Origin: Hirsutella rhossiliensis
Taxonomy: Eukaryota > Ascomycota > Sordariomycetes > Hypocreales > Ophiocordycipitaceae
Direction: 5' to 3'
Length of the DNA: 64,000 nucleotides
Assembly (NCBI RefSeq): GCF_020360975.1
Contig: NW_025408671.1
Location: forward strand, 2,790,001 to 2,854,000
Of this stretch, positions 34,201-44,773 are shown one piece after another (the stretch's first letter is position 1; each line of letters begins with the position of its first letter). The notes under the pieces are model-generated. The model saw nothing but the letters and a program-made list of their open reading frames with translations. It ran no database searches and had not been told where the DNA came from. Made by a program: the position numbers and the translations under genes.

Positions 34201-35082
34201 ATGTCGAAAATCACAGTCGGTACGATGCGAAATACCCTCAACTTCTCGAGCGCTCCCGCGATTGGAACCGTTCCGACGATGTCCATATTCTCGTCGCCTA
34301 CGCAGACCTGGCTCGGCTGACCCGTCCTCACAGCTAATGTCCGGACGCAAGTCCAGGAGCTCCTGGAGTACTCCAATGAGACCAAGAAGCGCAACTTCCT
34401 CGAGACGGTCGAGCTCCAGATCGGCCTGAAGAACTATGATCCCCAGCGTGACAAGCGTTTCTCGGGCACCATCAAGCTGCCGTCAATTCCCCGCCCGAAC
34501 ATGTCCATCTGGTACGGCGATTCTTTACGGCGGGGTGCGACTCTGGCTGACTGGACGCATGCAGCATCTTCGGTGATCAGCACGATCTCGACCGAGCCAA
34601 GCACGGTGGTGTCGATTCCATGTCGGCCGACGACTTGAAGAAGCTGAACAAGAACAAGAAGCTCGTCAAGAAGCTGGCCCGCAAGTACGACGCCTTCGTC
34701 GCCTCCGAGGCCCTCATCAAGCAGATCCCCCGTATCCTGGGTCCTGGTCTGTCCAAGGGTAAGACGACCTCCTCCGCTGGTTGGCGTATACGAATCTGCC
34801 GCTAATCCATCACCGATAGCCGGCAAGTTCCCGACCCCCGTCTCGCACGCCGATGACTTGACTGGCAAGATCAACGAGGTCAAGTCCACCATCAAGTTCC
34901 AGCTCAAGAAGGTTCTCTGCATGGGTGTCGCCGTCGGCAACGTGGCCATGGAGACGGAGCAACTCATTGGCAACATCATGCTGGCCATCAACTACCTGGT
35001 TTCTCTGCTGAAGAAGGGCTGGCAAAACGTTGGCAGCTTGACCATCAAGGCCAGCATGTCGCCCCCTAAGCGTCTGTATTAA
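34201..35082 (+). CDS. RPL1: 60S ribosomal protein uL1 (RPL1 / L10a)
   Basis: Four exons (34201-34219, 34334-34511, 34565-34758, 34820-35082) give 217 residues, the standard length. Sequence landmarks are [62 protein letters not shown] and the end [13 protein letters not shown]. uL1 forms the L1 stalk of the large subunit that contacts E-site tRNA. The first exon has only 19 coding nt (MSKITV plus one base), a common arrangement in fungal ribosomal protein genes. Confidence 0.96.
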
Positions 35083-35304
35083 GTTGCACGACGTCTTCTG
35101 CGACTTTGTCCTCGACGTTCTCGTTTGGGTGGCTCGAGAGGATTAGCTAGGAATAGAACGTCAACTAGAACTTCAATCTACGAGTGAGGTTGCCAGATCC
35201 CGACCCGATCGCTCCAGGATGCCGTGATAGGACATTCGCATTCGGAGTCAGCAGATTCGGGATTGGGAAGGAATACCAAGATTTATTTCTACAGCTTTAT
35301 GCCG

Positions 35305-37158
35305 CTAGCAGCTCTTGGTGACCCTCCAGGCAATCAGACCCCTTCTCCCAACGACCCTGGAAATCGTATTCCAGATTCCATCGTCTTCAAAGTCCAAGTC
35401 ATCCAGGTTCAGATGCTGCCGATACCGCCATACCTCGCGGAACCTCAGTCCTTGCAGCCCTTTATTGGGCAGGTATGGATCCAGCCAGGTAGCCGAAGCA
35501 GGCGCTATAAGGTAAGTGCCGTTCTTCTCCTTTCGGTACTCTTGACTACGTCGGTCGGCGGGGGTGTCACAGGTAGCAAGCTCCGTCAGCTGCTCGAGTA
35601 GCGCCTCGCCCTTGATGCCCATGACGTCCCTTGTTTGCAAGACTTCGTTCTTGCCGTTCAGGAGCCAGATGGGAGGCGTGTACGTCTTCCACCAGATTGC
35701 CTGGGTGGCATCGGGCTGGCTGCTCATGAAGACCTGGCCGGGGACGACGCCTCCTTGATGGTAGATGCCCATGAGGACACCCAAAAAAAGGTTGAAGATA
35801 ACCCAGGCAACAGCCCAAATTCGCAGAACCGTGCTATTTTTTGGGAGCTGAACCGAAGAAAGAATCAACGGCACCGTCGGTAAGAGGAAGCGGGCTTCTT
35901 GGTGCTGAAACAAGGATAGTACGACTAGCCCCGAGATGGCGGAGTAGAGTCTGATGGAGAGGTGAGGTTGGGTCAAGAGCAAGACGGTTGCGGGGCCTAG
36001 TAGCTGGGGAATGTTCCCCAGAAGGTGCTGGTACCAGGGATGCAGGCCATGTTGAGCAAGGTTTTCGGTCGCGGAGTTGTAATGGAAGTTGTTTAAGGGG
36101 GTGATGACTGGCTGTGCGATGAGACGTGCCCAGGTTAAGGGCCCCGAGGTGTAGAAGGCGGTATCGAGCGCAATGGCAACGGTAGTGGTAACAAGCGCAG
36201 CAGAAACGAGGACTGCAAAAGACAAAGGACTGTGTGAATCAGCGACTCCGTTGCGTTGCATGAGCTCGAAGGAGGCAGCATACTTATTCAAGAAATGGGG
36301 TATCAGGCGAAGGCTAGGAATTAACAAGAAGGCGGGGAACGTGATGCGGTTGAAGAGGCCAAAGACGGCCACGATTCCGAGCACGGTGGAAGCCAAAAGG
36401 GACGATTGTTGCTGGGCAAGACCTTGTCAGCACAGGGACGACCCAGTTGAAGAAGGGATATGGCCATGCATACCCGAGAATCCACGATGCGCTGGATGAG
36501 AACCAAGCTCCACGCCACCACCAAAGTTTCGACAGAGTTGGAAAACGTGTGCGTCTGGTACGTCCATGTGGCGTATGACGAGGCGACGAGTAGGACGGCG
36601 ACGCGCCGGTGCCGGGGCGAGGGTATCAATTCGTGGAGCGCCCAGTCCTCAAGGACGAAGCTGATGAGGAACATGAGGACGCGGAGCGTCCAGAAGACGG
36701 CGATTGGTGGGATTTCGCCATCCTGGCCATTACCGATCCAGAGCCATCGAAGCAGCAGCATGGGTAGGCCGTAGACGGGCCATAGCGGGAAAACGCTTCG
36801 GATCGGGTGGTCGCTTGTGAATTCCCAAGTGCGCCGGATCGGATAGCTGAATATTTGGCCTGGGGTTCGCAAGTCTCAGTCAGCCAAAAAGACGGCGGCA
36901 AAAAAAAAAGGCAAAATTTACTATAAAGGAGCAGGGCGACATTTTTGATTCGTTGACGACGTCGGCGCAGAGCTCAGGCAGCGGAGAGAGAGCAACTTTT
37001 GGGGAGCACAAGCGGGCAGAGAGAAAGAGAGGAGAGCGGGGAGGCGTACCAGCGATGACCTCGGGCCCTTGAAAGTTCTCGTCGGGATGTAGGTAGCTGG
37101 GCGACAAGGCAAACCACAGCCGGATGAGGGCGAGGAGCAGATAGGTGCGCCGCCACAT
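35305..37158 (-). CDS. SMP3: GPI mannosyltransferase 4 (SMP3 / PIG-Z, family GT22)
   Basis: Three exons (37050-37158, 36474-36859, 35305-36411) give 533 residues. Near the N-terminus, directly after the first membrane helix, lies [12 protein letters not shown], the HPDE-type motif of dolichyl-phosphate-mannose-dependent ER mannosyltransferases. [19 protein letters not shown] and [10 protein letters not shown] are further family landmarks. Several hydrophobic helices are visible through the middle, then a lumenal C-terminal part. The enzyme adds the fourth, side-branch mannose to the GPI anchor precursor in the ER; this step is essential in yeast (family knowledge). The first intron (36860-37049, 190 nt) is unusually long for the region. 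Confidence 0.88.
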
Positions 37159-39692
37159 GGTTCAAGCGGCTGGACTCGAGGCCAGAGAAGGCACAACAGG
37201 CAACGGATGTCGAGAGAGGAGAGAAAAAGACATGGGCGACGAGGGCGAAGAATGCGCGGGCCTGGAAAAAGCAATGTCGTCGAGGAAAGGAGAAGTGCGC
37301 AAGGCGACGGGGCCTAGCGGGCCCCCAAGCGGGAGCAGAGAGGCGGACGAGGCGTGTCAAGACGAAGCAAACGTGGGCGAGACGGGACGCAGGCCAAGCA
37401 ATCGTCGCGTCATTTTGGAGCGGCCAGGCTCTATAGATGCAGGCTTTGACACGAGTGGGAGAAAGGATCGGGAAGTGCTGACAGGACAGCCACGCTGGCC
37501 CTGTCGAAATCAGGGAGGCCCTGCTAGCGGCCCGGCTACAAGCATGCCTTCTCTGCAGTTGGGTGTCTCGTTGGGGGCATGGGGGGGGTTGATTACAGTA
37601 CAGAAGCTTGTCGCCACTGCTGCTGCCCAATCCCCTGCGACGGTGTCCATGCCCTCCCCGGCAACTCGGAAGCGGCATACAAAGGAAAAGAGATTTACCC
37701 AGGGCATGAAATGGAAAACGTCATAGCTCGAAGGGCGGCAACAGATGCAACAAACAAACAAAGACACCCCGGCTTCGACGTGAAAGGATAAGTACCTTAG
37801 GGAATAGGTAGGTAGATAACTACTATAATAAACGGACTGGGCCATAATATGGCGGGACGGACCCCGCCGATGGAGATGCACCCACCCACCTGGGCACTCG
37901 CTGTAACTGTAACTGACACGCCTACCTTTCCGGTATGGGATGGAGACGCCGTGGGACGGACCGCCGCGTCAAGGAGGGACGTCCTGAGAGAAAGAGAGGG
38001 GGCCACCTGCTGCTCGGCTCGTACGATGGAGAGATGGACCCCACTTGCGCTTAACACTAAGACACACACTAACGGGGGTTATACGCTTGCTTAGTCGTAC
38101 AAGTTAGCTTACTACGAGCTTCTCTGGCAGGCATTCAGCAACAAGGGGCTCGTTGTCTTGCAATCAATCTCAGACACCCCTCGACGAGCAGAGCTGGATT
38201 TGCATGCGACACTGTGACGAGCATGATGCCGTGCAGGTACTGGCATATACTGTACTGTATCCGTACAGTTTCCTTTTTCTCCCATGCACATACGTGCAAG
38301 ATATCATACGTGCGTCGCCGGCCCTCGCTCATGTATCCTCTAGCCTCTCTTCTTACTGTACTGTACTGTACAGTAGGCGAGTACCTATGTATGCTCTGCA
38401 GCCGTCTTCATGTGGCCGCGACTCACCCCAGCCAAGCAATCGGCCCTGGCCCTCGGGACAAGACCGCAGCCTCGCCGCGGCGCAAGTCTTGGCGAGGGAC
38501 AGACACATCACTTCAAGCTGGCCTTCTCCGTTCCTCGTCAACGCCGGTGCATGTCCCGACCCGCTTCGTTTTTCGTTCCCTTGGCTTGGCTTCTCGTCCC
38601 TGGCAGGCCAGGGTGACAAAGCAACTGTCGCACGTCGGACAAGCAAGCCGCTCCAGGTTGGGGTTTTTGCGCCAGAAGGCAGCGCTCGTCGATCCCGAGG
38701 AGACGTCTCAAATGTATTGAAGAGTGTATATGGATTAAGGTTGTCTTCCCCAGAGCCTGTCGCGTGGGTTGAATGGAAAAGCCTGAAATATTGGAATCGA
38801 GACGTTGAAAGAGCGTTGGCGTACTTTGTGGAACATGTCGATTAGGAAATGGTAGCCTGCCTGCCTGCCCTGCCTGTATGGTTCGCCAGTCGGCTTACTT
38901 TGTGCAACAACTGTAACTATCGGGCAGATAGGCAAAAGTGAATGGCCCAGCATCCCAGGAACCCGGGGCCATTTTCTGTCTCGGCGGGGGGGGGAGGGTG
39001 AGGGGGGACACGGCGCGTGCGTCATCGTTGATCGACGCACAGCTGATGAAGGATTGCAGCTTGCTTTTTCGCCCGCCGACTTGGCAGGTAGTTAACAGGC
39101 AGGTCCATTTCGCAGCAGCCCCCTTGTCGGTCCAGCGTGATAAGCCCTGAATGGCGCCTGTGGCGCTGTGAACTTTGACAATGCCCGTCCATCGCTTCTG
39201 CCTGCTGGGAGGCTGAAGCCGCGGCTTCCAACTTTCCGACGCACGCGCGAAACCACAAAAAGGCCCCGTTGTCCAAGTTGATTCGAGCCTTTGTGCCAAT
39301 ATTGTCGACTACGGTATAAATTATAAAGACCTCGTCTCCTCTCCCATCTTTTCACTCCTCAAGCTCCTGCTCATCCTGCAACAGCGCCTCGTCACCAACC
39401 TTTACGCAACTGCACCAAAAAGGTACGTCGCTTCCTTTGGTCAGCAACCCCTCTCGAGGCTTGCCTTGTCGTCTGACTCAGCAACCCCGATCGCTTGCCC
39501 AAAATGCTCTGACCTCCATAATTATCTGCTAGCTGACTTTCCACGCCTGGCGCCTTGCCTTCGTCACCAGCCTGATCCGCTGCATACAATCGCCGCCGCC
39601 GCCGCCTTCTCATCTCCGACATCTCTTACATCCCCTTGCCGCCGTCGCTCGTCAATCAAGCATTCCATCTCCTCTTTCCACAACCCTTCAAC
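37159..39692. other. 2.5-kb region between divergent SMP3 and SKP1
   Basis: No convincing gene; the longest frames lack codon bias and motifs. It contains repeated GTACTGTAC-type words (about 38250-38270 and 38354-38374) and the SKP1 promoter at its right end. Confidence 0.5.
39313..39328 (+). promoter_or_regulatory. TATA-like box of SKP1
   Basis: GGTATAAATTATAAAG lies about 370 bp before the SKP1 start and is followed by a CT-rich stretch. The distance is explained if the 5' UTR carries an intron: GTACGT at 39423 and a branch-like GCTGAC before CACCAG ending at 39570 fit a 148-nt UTR intron. Both are inference from sequence. Confidence 0.45.
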
Positions 39693-40416
39693 ATGGCAGC
39701 CACCACAGCCGCAGGGCAGCCCGAGAAGGTCTGGTTGGTTTCCAACGACAACGCCCTCATCGAGGTTGGTAAGTTGGCACCGCATTCCCGGCAGGCTACT
39801 CGTCGTGTCTGTATCATGCTGGCTCCAAGGCTGACCCGCCCGTAGATCGGGACGTGATTGAGCGGTCTGTCTTAATCAAGAACTTGCTGGGCGACACCGA
39901 GGCCAAGTCCACCAAGGAGACGCCTATTCCCATCCCCAATGTGCGTCACCAGCCCTCCTTACCCCCTCCCTCTCGGCCCCCAACAGTCGCTTACCCTTTT
40001 CGTTAGGTCAACGAGGCCGTCCTGCGCAAGGTGCTTGAGTGGTGCGAGTGGCACCGCAACGACCCCCCCCAGGCTCAGGATGAGGAGTCTGATGCCCGCA
40101 AGAAGAGCACCGACATCGACGACTGGGATCAAAAGTTCATGCAGGTCGACCAGGAAATGCTTTTCGAGATCATCCTCGTATGTTGACCATTGCCTGGTCG
40201 CTTTCCCAGGGCGAACCCAGATTAACCTCTCTTGGCTAGGCGTCCAACTACCTCGATATCAAGCCGCTCCTCGACGTCGGATGCAAGACGGTTGCCAATA
40301 TGATCAAGGGCAAGTCTCCCGAGGAGATCCGCAAGACGTTCAACATCACAAACGACTTCACGCCCGAGGAAGAAGAGCAGATTCGCCGCGAGAACGAATG
40401 GGCCGAGGATCGATAG
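39693..40416 (+). CDS. SKP1: SKP1, SCF ubiquitin ligase adaptor
   Basis: Four exons (39693-39768, 39846-39940, 40007-40177, 40240-40416) give 172 residues. The POZ/BTB part ([28 protein letters not shown]) contacts the cullin. The C-terminal part [51 protein letters not shown] and [20 protein letters not shown] binds F-box proteins. It ends ENEWAEDR, as in other fungi. The protein links F-box substrate receptors to CUL1 in SCF ligases and also acts in kinetochores in yeast. Confidence 0.96.
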
Positions 40417-41199
40417 TCTCTCGGATTCCTCTAGGGACCATGCTGCCGTTTTTGACTTTGAGGGATGACGCTATGCTCACGCGCCCTTTGAACATCAATT
40501 TCACCGTCTGCTTTTGGGGCGTTGAACGGGCTGTTTGAGGAGATTGACTGGGTTTCCTTGCATGATTTGGGCGGAGGGCGGTCATCGACGGCTTCGCCTC
40601 TTGAGGGCGCTGCTCCTCTGTCTACTATCAATTTTCATATACGAATGCACGAACTTGCGTCGTTTCGACTGTTTCCTGCTCGGTTCGGTTCATGGCCGCA
40701 CAGGCCCTGGAAAACCACACCCAGAGAACCACACCCCCGGAAGTTGCCGTCCCCCCCTTGATTCAGACTACGCCGCTCTACTGCCTTTGGTCCAGTTGCG
40801 AGGTTCCATACCTAATTTATGCTTGGTGGAACCTGGTTGCTCCAAGTCGCATTCATCGTGAACGACGGATGGCGTCATTCAAATGAACCCCGGCACACAT
40901 CCCAGGGCTGATCTTACGTGCGCGCACCATTGTGCAAGACTGTTGGACGTCAAAACCTGTGCATTCCTTTCCCTATGGCCGACCGTAACATGCAGTAAGA
41001 GCAAGAATCGAGAGTCCAGGCATCACAAGTGCCTCATCCGTGCGCCCACGTCCACCTCTCCAAGCGATGACAGTTCTGCCCGTCATGCATCCATCTTTGC
41101 GTCGTGACAGGCAATGGTAAAGCAGTCGACGGGGTGGTTGTTGGGTTTGTCGGCGACTGTCGATGTAGAAGAGTCGAGAAAGATGGTAGCGGCAAGCAT
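40417..41199. other. 3' flanks between convergent SKP1 and eL39
   Basis: Nearly 800 bp with no supported gene or RNA; the open frames are short and unlike known proteins. Confidence 0.5.
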
Positions 41200-41612
41200 T
41201 TAGATGCCGAGGCGAGTCTTCCTCCAGTGCCGTCTCTTGGCGTTGTAGCTATTGGTCTCTGGGGTTAGCAGTCGGAAATCGCGACGGCACCAAGCGAGAG
41301 GAGTCTGGCGCAGGAAGTCTCGAGGGGAGAGGCGTACCGGACGGTGTTGTTTGTTCGCAGCCTGATCCACTGAGGCACAGGGCGGTTCTGCTTCTGCGCC
41401 TTGGCAAGCTTCTGCTTGGTACGGAAAGACTTGTGGCTCTATCGCGACATTGTCAGCCATTTGTTTCCCGCCGGTTCCATCATGGCATCGGCCGTCGGCC
41501 TCGGGTGCCGGGGAGGGCCGCAGAGATCGAAGAAAAAGACGGGGAAACGGGGAGATGATGCGATGAGAGTACGGAAGCGAGGCGGGCTGGACGGGGGAGG
41601 TCATACCGGCAT
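41200..41612 (-). CDS. RPL39: 60S ribosomal protein eL39 (RPL39)
   Basis: Three exons (41607-41612, 41338-41438, 41200-41248) give 51 residues: [17 protein letters not shown], then [18 protein letters not shown] and [15 protein letters not shown]. The first exon carries only ATG CCG, followed by a 168-nt intron starting GTATGA. eL39 is a very basic peptide lining the exit tunnel of the large ribosomal subunit. Confidence 0.95.
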
Positions 41613-42624
41613 CTTGATGGCTTTGCGTGTCGAGTCGCTGATGGCGATGGATTTCAGTACGCTTGGGAGAGTCGGAAAGGAGTTTTTCTGACCCGCACGC
41701 AACTCAGGGCGTAAAGCCCTAGCGAGGGAGTGCGATGGGGCGGTGCGTGGCTGAGGAGTGTGGCACCAGACAGATAAGTGTGCCCCAGGCAGCAAACACA
41801 GACTCGAGGTATCCGTACATACTTGGGTACTTGGTACGCCGATAAGTTAAACGCCGGGACCTTTCGCATCGTCGGCTGGCCTGACGGAAGCTTACTAATC
41901 GCGCAGATGATATCAGCACGTGAAGATGGAGCCGCCCATTACTTGATTGTTCCTTTGGACAGCTTGCGCCGCCTGCTCGGCTTTGCGTGAAAGCTGCCAT
42001 CAAAGCCAAACCATCGAGGCCGAAAAGTCTCGGGGAATCTCTACAATCGAGCTGGTATAGTGATCCATCTGCAACTTGAAACCGTTGCAGCAATGTGGCA
42101 ACAAATACTCGTAGATAACTCCGAAAGGGGTGTTTTCGGCGGTGCTTGGACCGGACCAACCAGAGGCCAGATAATGATGGGCCCACTCTTCCACGCGAAC
42201 GCCTCGCTCTCCGTACTGTACTCTGTACAGAGGCCTCAAGACAATACCAACATTTTTTGTTGAGAGACAGACCGAGCGACGGAGAGTTTCTGGAACACGC
42301 GGCTGACGAAGCTTGTTGTCTCTGCCTGCCTGAAACCTTCACGTGTCCACCGCCAACGCCACGCGCCTCCAAACCTCGCTCTCTGTGTGCCTGGCTTGTC
42401 TGTGTTCCTCCGGGCGAGGAGGTGCCGCCCGTCTCTAGCTTGCAGATCCCATCTCCTTCTTCTCTCTCCCGCGACTGCGACGCTGCTTGACGCTGCTCAA
42501 CGACGACGACGACGACGACGCCGCCGAGAGTGCCGGCGCAGATCGCCCGCCCGCCCCGGGACCTCCATTGCGACCTGAAAAGATTGATGCTGCCTGAGGG
42601 AGCAGCGAGTCAACGCGTGGCAAC
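41613..42624. other. divergent intergenic region (eL39 / ARL1)
   Basis: About 1 kb with no supported gene. It contains a GTACTGTACTCTGTAC motif near 42216, CT-rich sequence at 42440-42480 and a (CGA)n microsatellite at 42501-42522, probably in the ARL1 5' UTR. Confidence 0.5.
42501..42522. repeat. (CGA)n microsatellite
   Basis: Seven CGA units in a row about 100 bp upstream of the ARL1 start. Likely transcribed in the 5' UTR; length may vary between strains. Confidence 0.7.
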
Positions 42625-43402
42625 ATGGGCGCGAGCGTCTCCTGGCTCTCCAGCCTGCTGTGGGCCAAGAAGGAAATCAGAATCTTGATTCTCGGCCTCG
42701 TGCGTGCCTCGCTGCCTCCGGCCCCTGTCTATCCGACGGTGGCGCGATGCTGATACGTCCCTCTACAGGATAATGCCGGCAAGACCACTCTACTATACAG
42801 GCTCAAGGTCCGTCACCCAACTGCCCTTTGCTCCGACGTCATGCTGATGGGGGATCGTTATTTAGGTTGGCGAAGTTGTCACAACAATACCCACCATCGG
42901 GTTCAACGTCGAGTCCGTGTCGTACAAGAACCTCAACTTCAATGTTTGGGTACGAATTACCTGCCCTCAACGTCGCCCGAACCTCTTTACTCACGCCACG
43001 CAGGACTTGGGAGGCCAGACAAGCATCCGGCCGTACTGGCGGTGCTACTACGCCAACACAGCCGCCGTCATCTTCGTCGTCGACTCGACCGACATCGAAC
43101 GACTACAGACGGCAGCCGAGGAGCTGGCCGCCATGCTGAACGAGGAGGAGCTCAAGGATGCGGCGCTGCTGGTCTTTGCCAACAAGCAGGACCAGCCCGG
43201 CGCCAAGGGCGCGGGCGAGATCTCCGAAGTGCTGCGCCTGGGCGAGCTCCGGGACCGCAACTGGAGCATCATGGCCTGCTCGGCCGTCGACGGCAGCGGT
43301 GTGAATGAAGGCATGGACTGGCTTGTGGTGAGTTGTTAACAGGTCCTCTTGGTGGAAGTTTCATGACTGACAGGTTTCTAGCAAACTGTATCGCAGGAAT
43401 AG
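42625..43402 (+). CDS. ARL1: ADP-ribosylation factor-like GTPase ARL1
   Basis: Five exons (42625-42699, 42769-42807, 42866-42949, 43004-43327, 43382-43402) give 180 residues. Gly2 after the start Met is the expected myristoylation site. GTPase motifs are G1 GLDNAGKT (split by the first intron), switch [15 protein letters not shown]3 [18 protein letters not shown]4 NKQD and G5 SAVDG. The [20 protein letters not shown] and [14 protein letters not shown] sequences match ARL1 better than ARF1 or other ARLs. ARL1 recruits GRIP-domain golgins to the trans-Golgi (family knowledge). The last exon has 21 coding nt (QTVSQE). Confidence 0.93.
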
Positions 43403-44007
43403 GCAGTTCCGTCGACAGACGACTGGGAGACTCTTCGATTCAACATCTAACCGATACGACATGACGACAGTAGCAGTCCGTGTGATTCCTTCGCAGGCAG
43501 AGGAAACACTTGAGGGAGGCAGTTTAATGGAGAAGGAAATACCGTTTTCGGCATACTGAATATGGGAGCAAACGGCGAGGAAGTGCTTTTGGACGGGATG
43601 GATGACGGAGCAACGATGGCGAAGGTGCGCTCGCTCAAGGAACGAAGCGGTGGCGCGCTCGCGGTAAACACAACCTGTTGGTACGAACGTATAATGCTAT
43701 GGCCGGGACGTCCGGGGCCTTGGGTTCTAATTCTGTTGGATAGGGGCTGGCGTTTCCTGTTTCATTGCTGAGCCCTGCCTGTCTTGGCTGCTCGGTGGCG
43801 CATTCTAGTATAAATGTGAACCGTGCAAATAAGGGAGACTCGAACTCCGAGAGAGCTTGATAACAGCCGTAGAAACATGACTATTATACATCTACCTATG
43901 CAGTTAGAGGCCTCGGAGGTCGCCGAATATAGCTGCTCCGCTATTACAGAAAGAAATGGATTCCGGGTTGACTCTCATTTCAACTAGTTAAGGGGCCGGA
44001 GAAAGAT

Positions 44008-44163
44008 AGGGGGGGTTCACCTTGATCATCAATATCTGATTATAGGTTAGAAGGACGCACTTAAGACAAATACCGCTTAACTAGGCAACAGTAGAATGCT
44101 CTAACAGGTGCCGGCCTCTATTAGTACGGATTATAGTTCAACTCTCCTGTCTGGTTTGTCTGA
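44008..44163 (+). repeat. diverged short repeat, copy 1 (order P-Q)
   Basis: Part P (about 44015-44067, TTCACCTTGATCATCAATAT onward) is followed by part Q (44068-44163, AAATACCGCTTAACTAGG onward). Both parts recur at 44443-44592 in the order Q-P. Compared with copy 2 many changes are C to T or G to A, for example CTTAACTAGG against CCTGACCAGG. Confidence 0.6.
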
Positions 44164-44204
44164 TCCACCCCCGCCTAAGTTAATCATTATCTGGCATCGT
44201 ACGC

Positions 44205-44400
44205 CAAATGGAGCATCAAGCTACCCTCGAGATCCTTAATCACCTCCGGGGCCCGATAGGGTGTTTGTGCGTACGGTTCGAGAGGCAAAATCTACCTCCC
44301 CGACTTTTTCATACGGGCAGCGGCAACTGCTTTTAACTTCTCCGGTGTAAATCGAACAGACAGTATAGCATTATAGCAGTAACTGGAAGCTGCAGATTGT
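44205..44400 (-). pseudogene. protein-kinase-like coding relic
   Basis: One minus-strand frame reads NAILSVRFTPEKLKAVAAAR, then MKKSGR, a TAG, then LEPYAQTPYRAPEVIKDLEG. YRAPEV resembles the APE motif of subdomain VIII of CMGC/SRPK-like kinases, and NAIL could be the remains of the DxxxxN catalytic-loop region. The stretch between them is far too short for a full kinase, and the frame is broken on both sides. It may be a transposed and decayed gene piece. Chance resemblance cannot be excluded. Confidence 0.3.
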
Positions 44401-44442
44401 GTGATCAAACATTCCCTCCTGGACTCATAACTATTGCACTTG

Positions 44443-44592
44443 AAATACCGCCTGACCAGGGAAGAGTGAATCCCTCCAGCAGGTGCCTCCGTTGATGCGG
44501 ATTATTCTTGATTTCCTGGTCTGCTCTGTCTGACAGGAGGATTCACCTTGACTTCAGCTTCTGATGACAGGTCAGAAGGGGTTTCGCCTGAC
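44443..44592 (+). repeat. diverged short repeat, copy 2 (order Q-P)
   Basis: Part Q (44443-44533, AAATACCGCCTGACCAGG onward) is followed by part P (about 44536-44592, ATTCACCTTGACTTCAGCTT onward). The permuted order relative to copy 1 suggests remnants of a tandem P-Q array rather than two single insertions. Confidence 0.6.
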
Positions 44593-44773
44593 TAAATGCT
44601 CGGCCGTCAAGCAGTCGTTGGATGTCCAAGCAGAGAGCTGGGGAAGTTGAGCCAAGGCCTTCGGGAAAGGATAAAAGGGGGATGAACGGACATGCTTTTG
44701 GCCCATGCCATGACAGCACAGATGAGCACATTACCCAACCTGCTTCTTACTTGAACTCTTTCTCACTTCAGCC

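Larger units (their letters stand above)
43403..44773. other. repeat- and relic-bearing stretch between ARL1 and the NRPS-like pseudogene
   Basis: No intact gene is seen. From about 43800 onward the sequence is AT-richer than the left part of the window and holds two diverged copies of a short repeat and a kinase-like coding relic (listed separately). A T-arm/B-box-like sequence on the minus strand at 43834-43848 has no surrounding cloverleaf. Confidence 0.55.

Noticed and set aside
38153..38845. 230-codon plus-strand frame between SMP3 and SKP1
   Set aside because: No recognisable domain, poor codon bias and the presence of intergenic GTACTGTAC repeats inside it.
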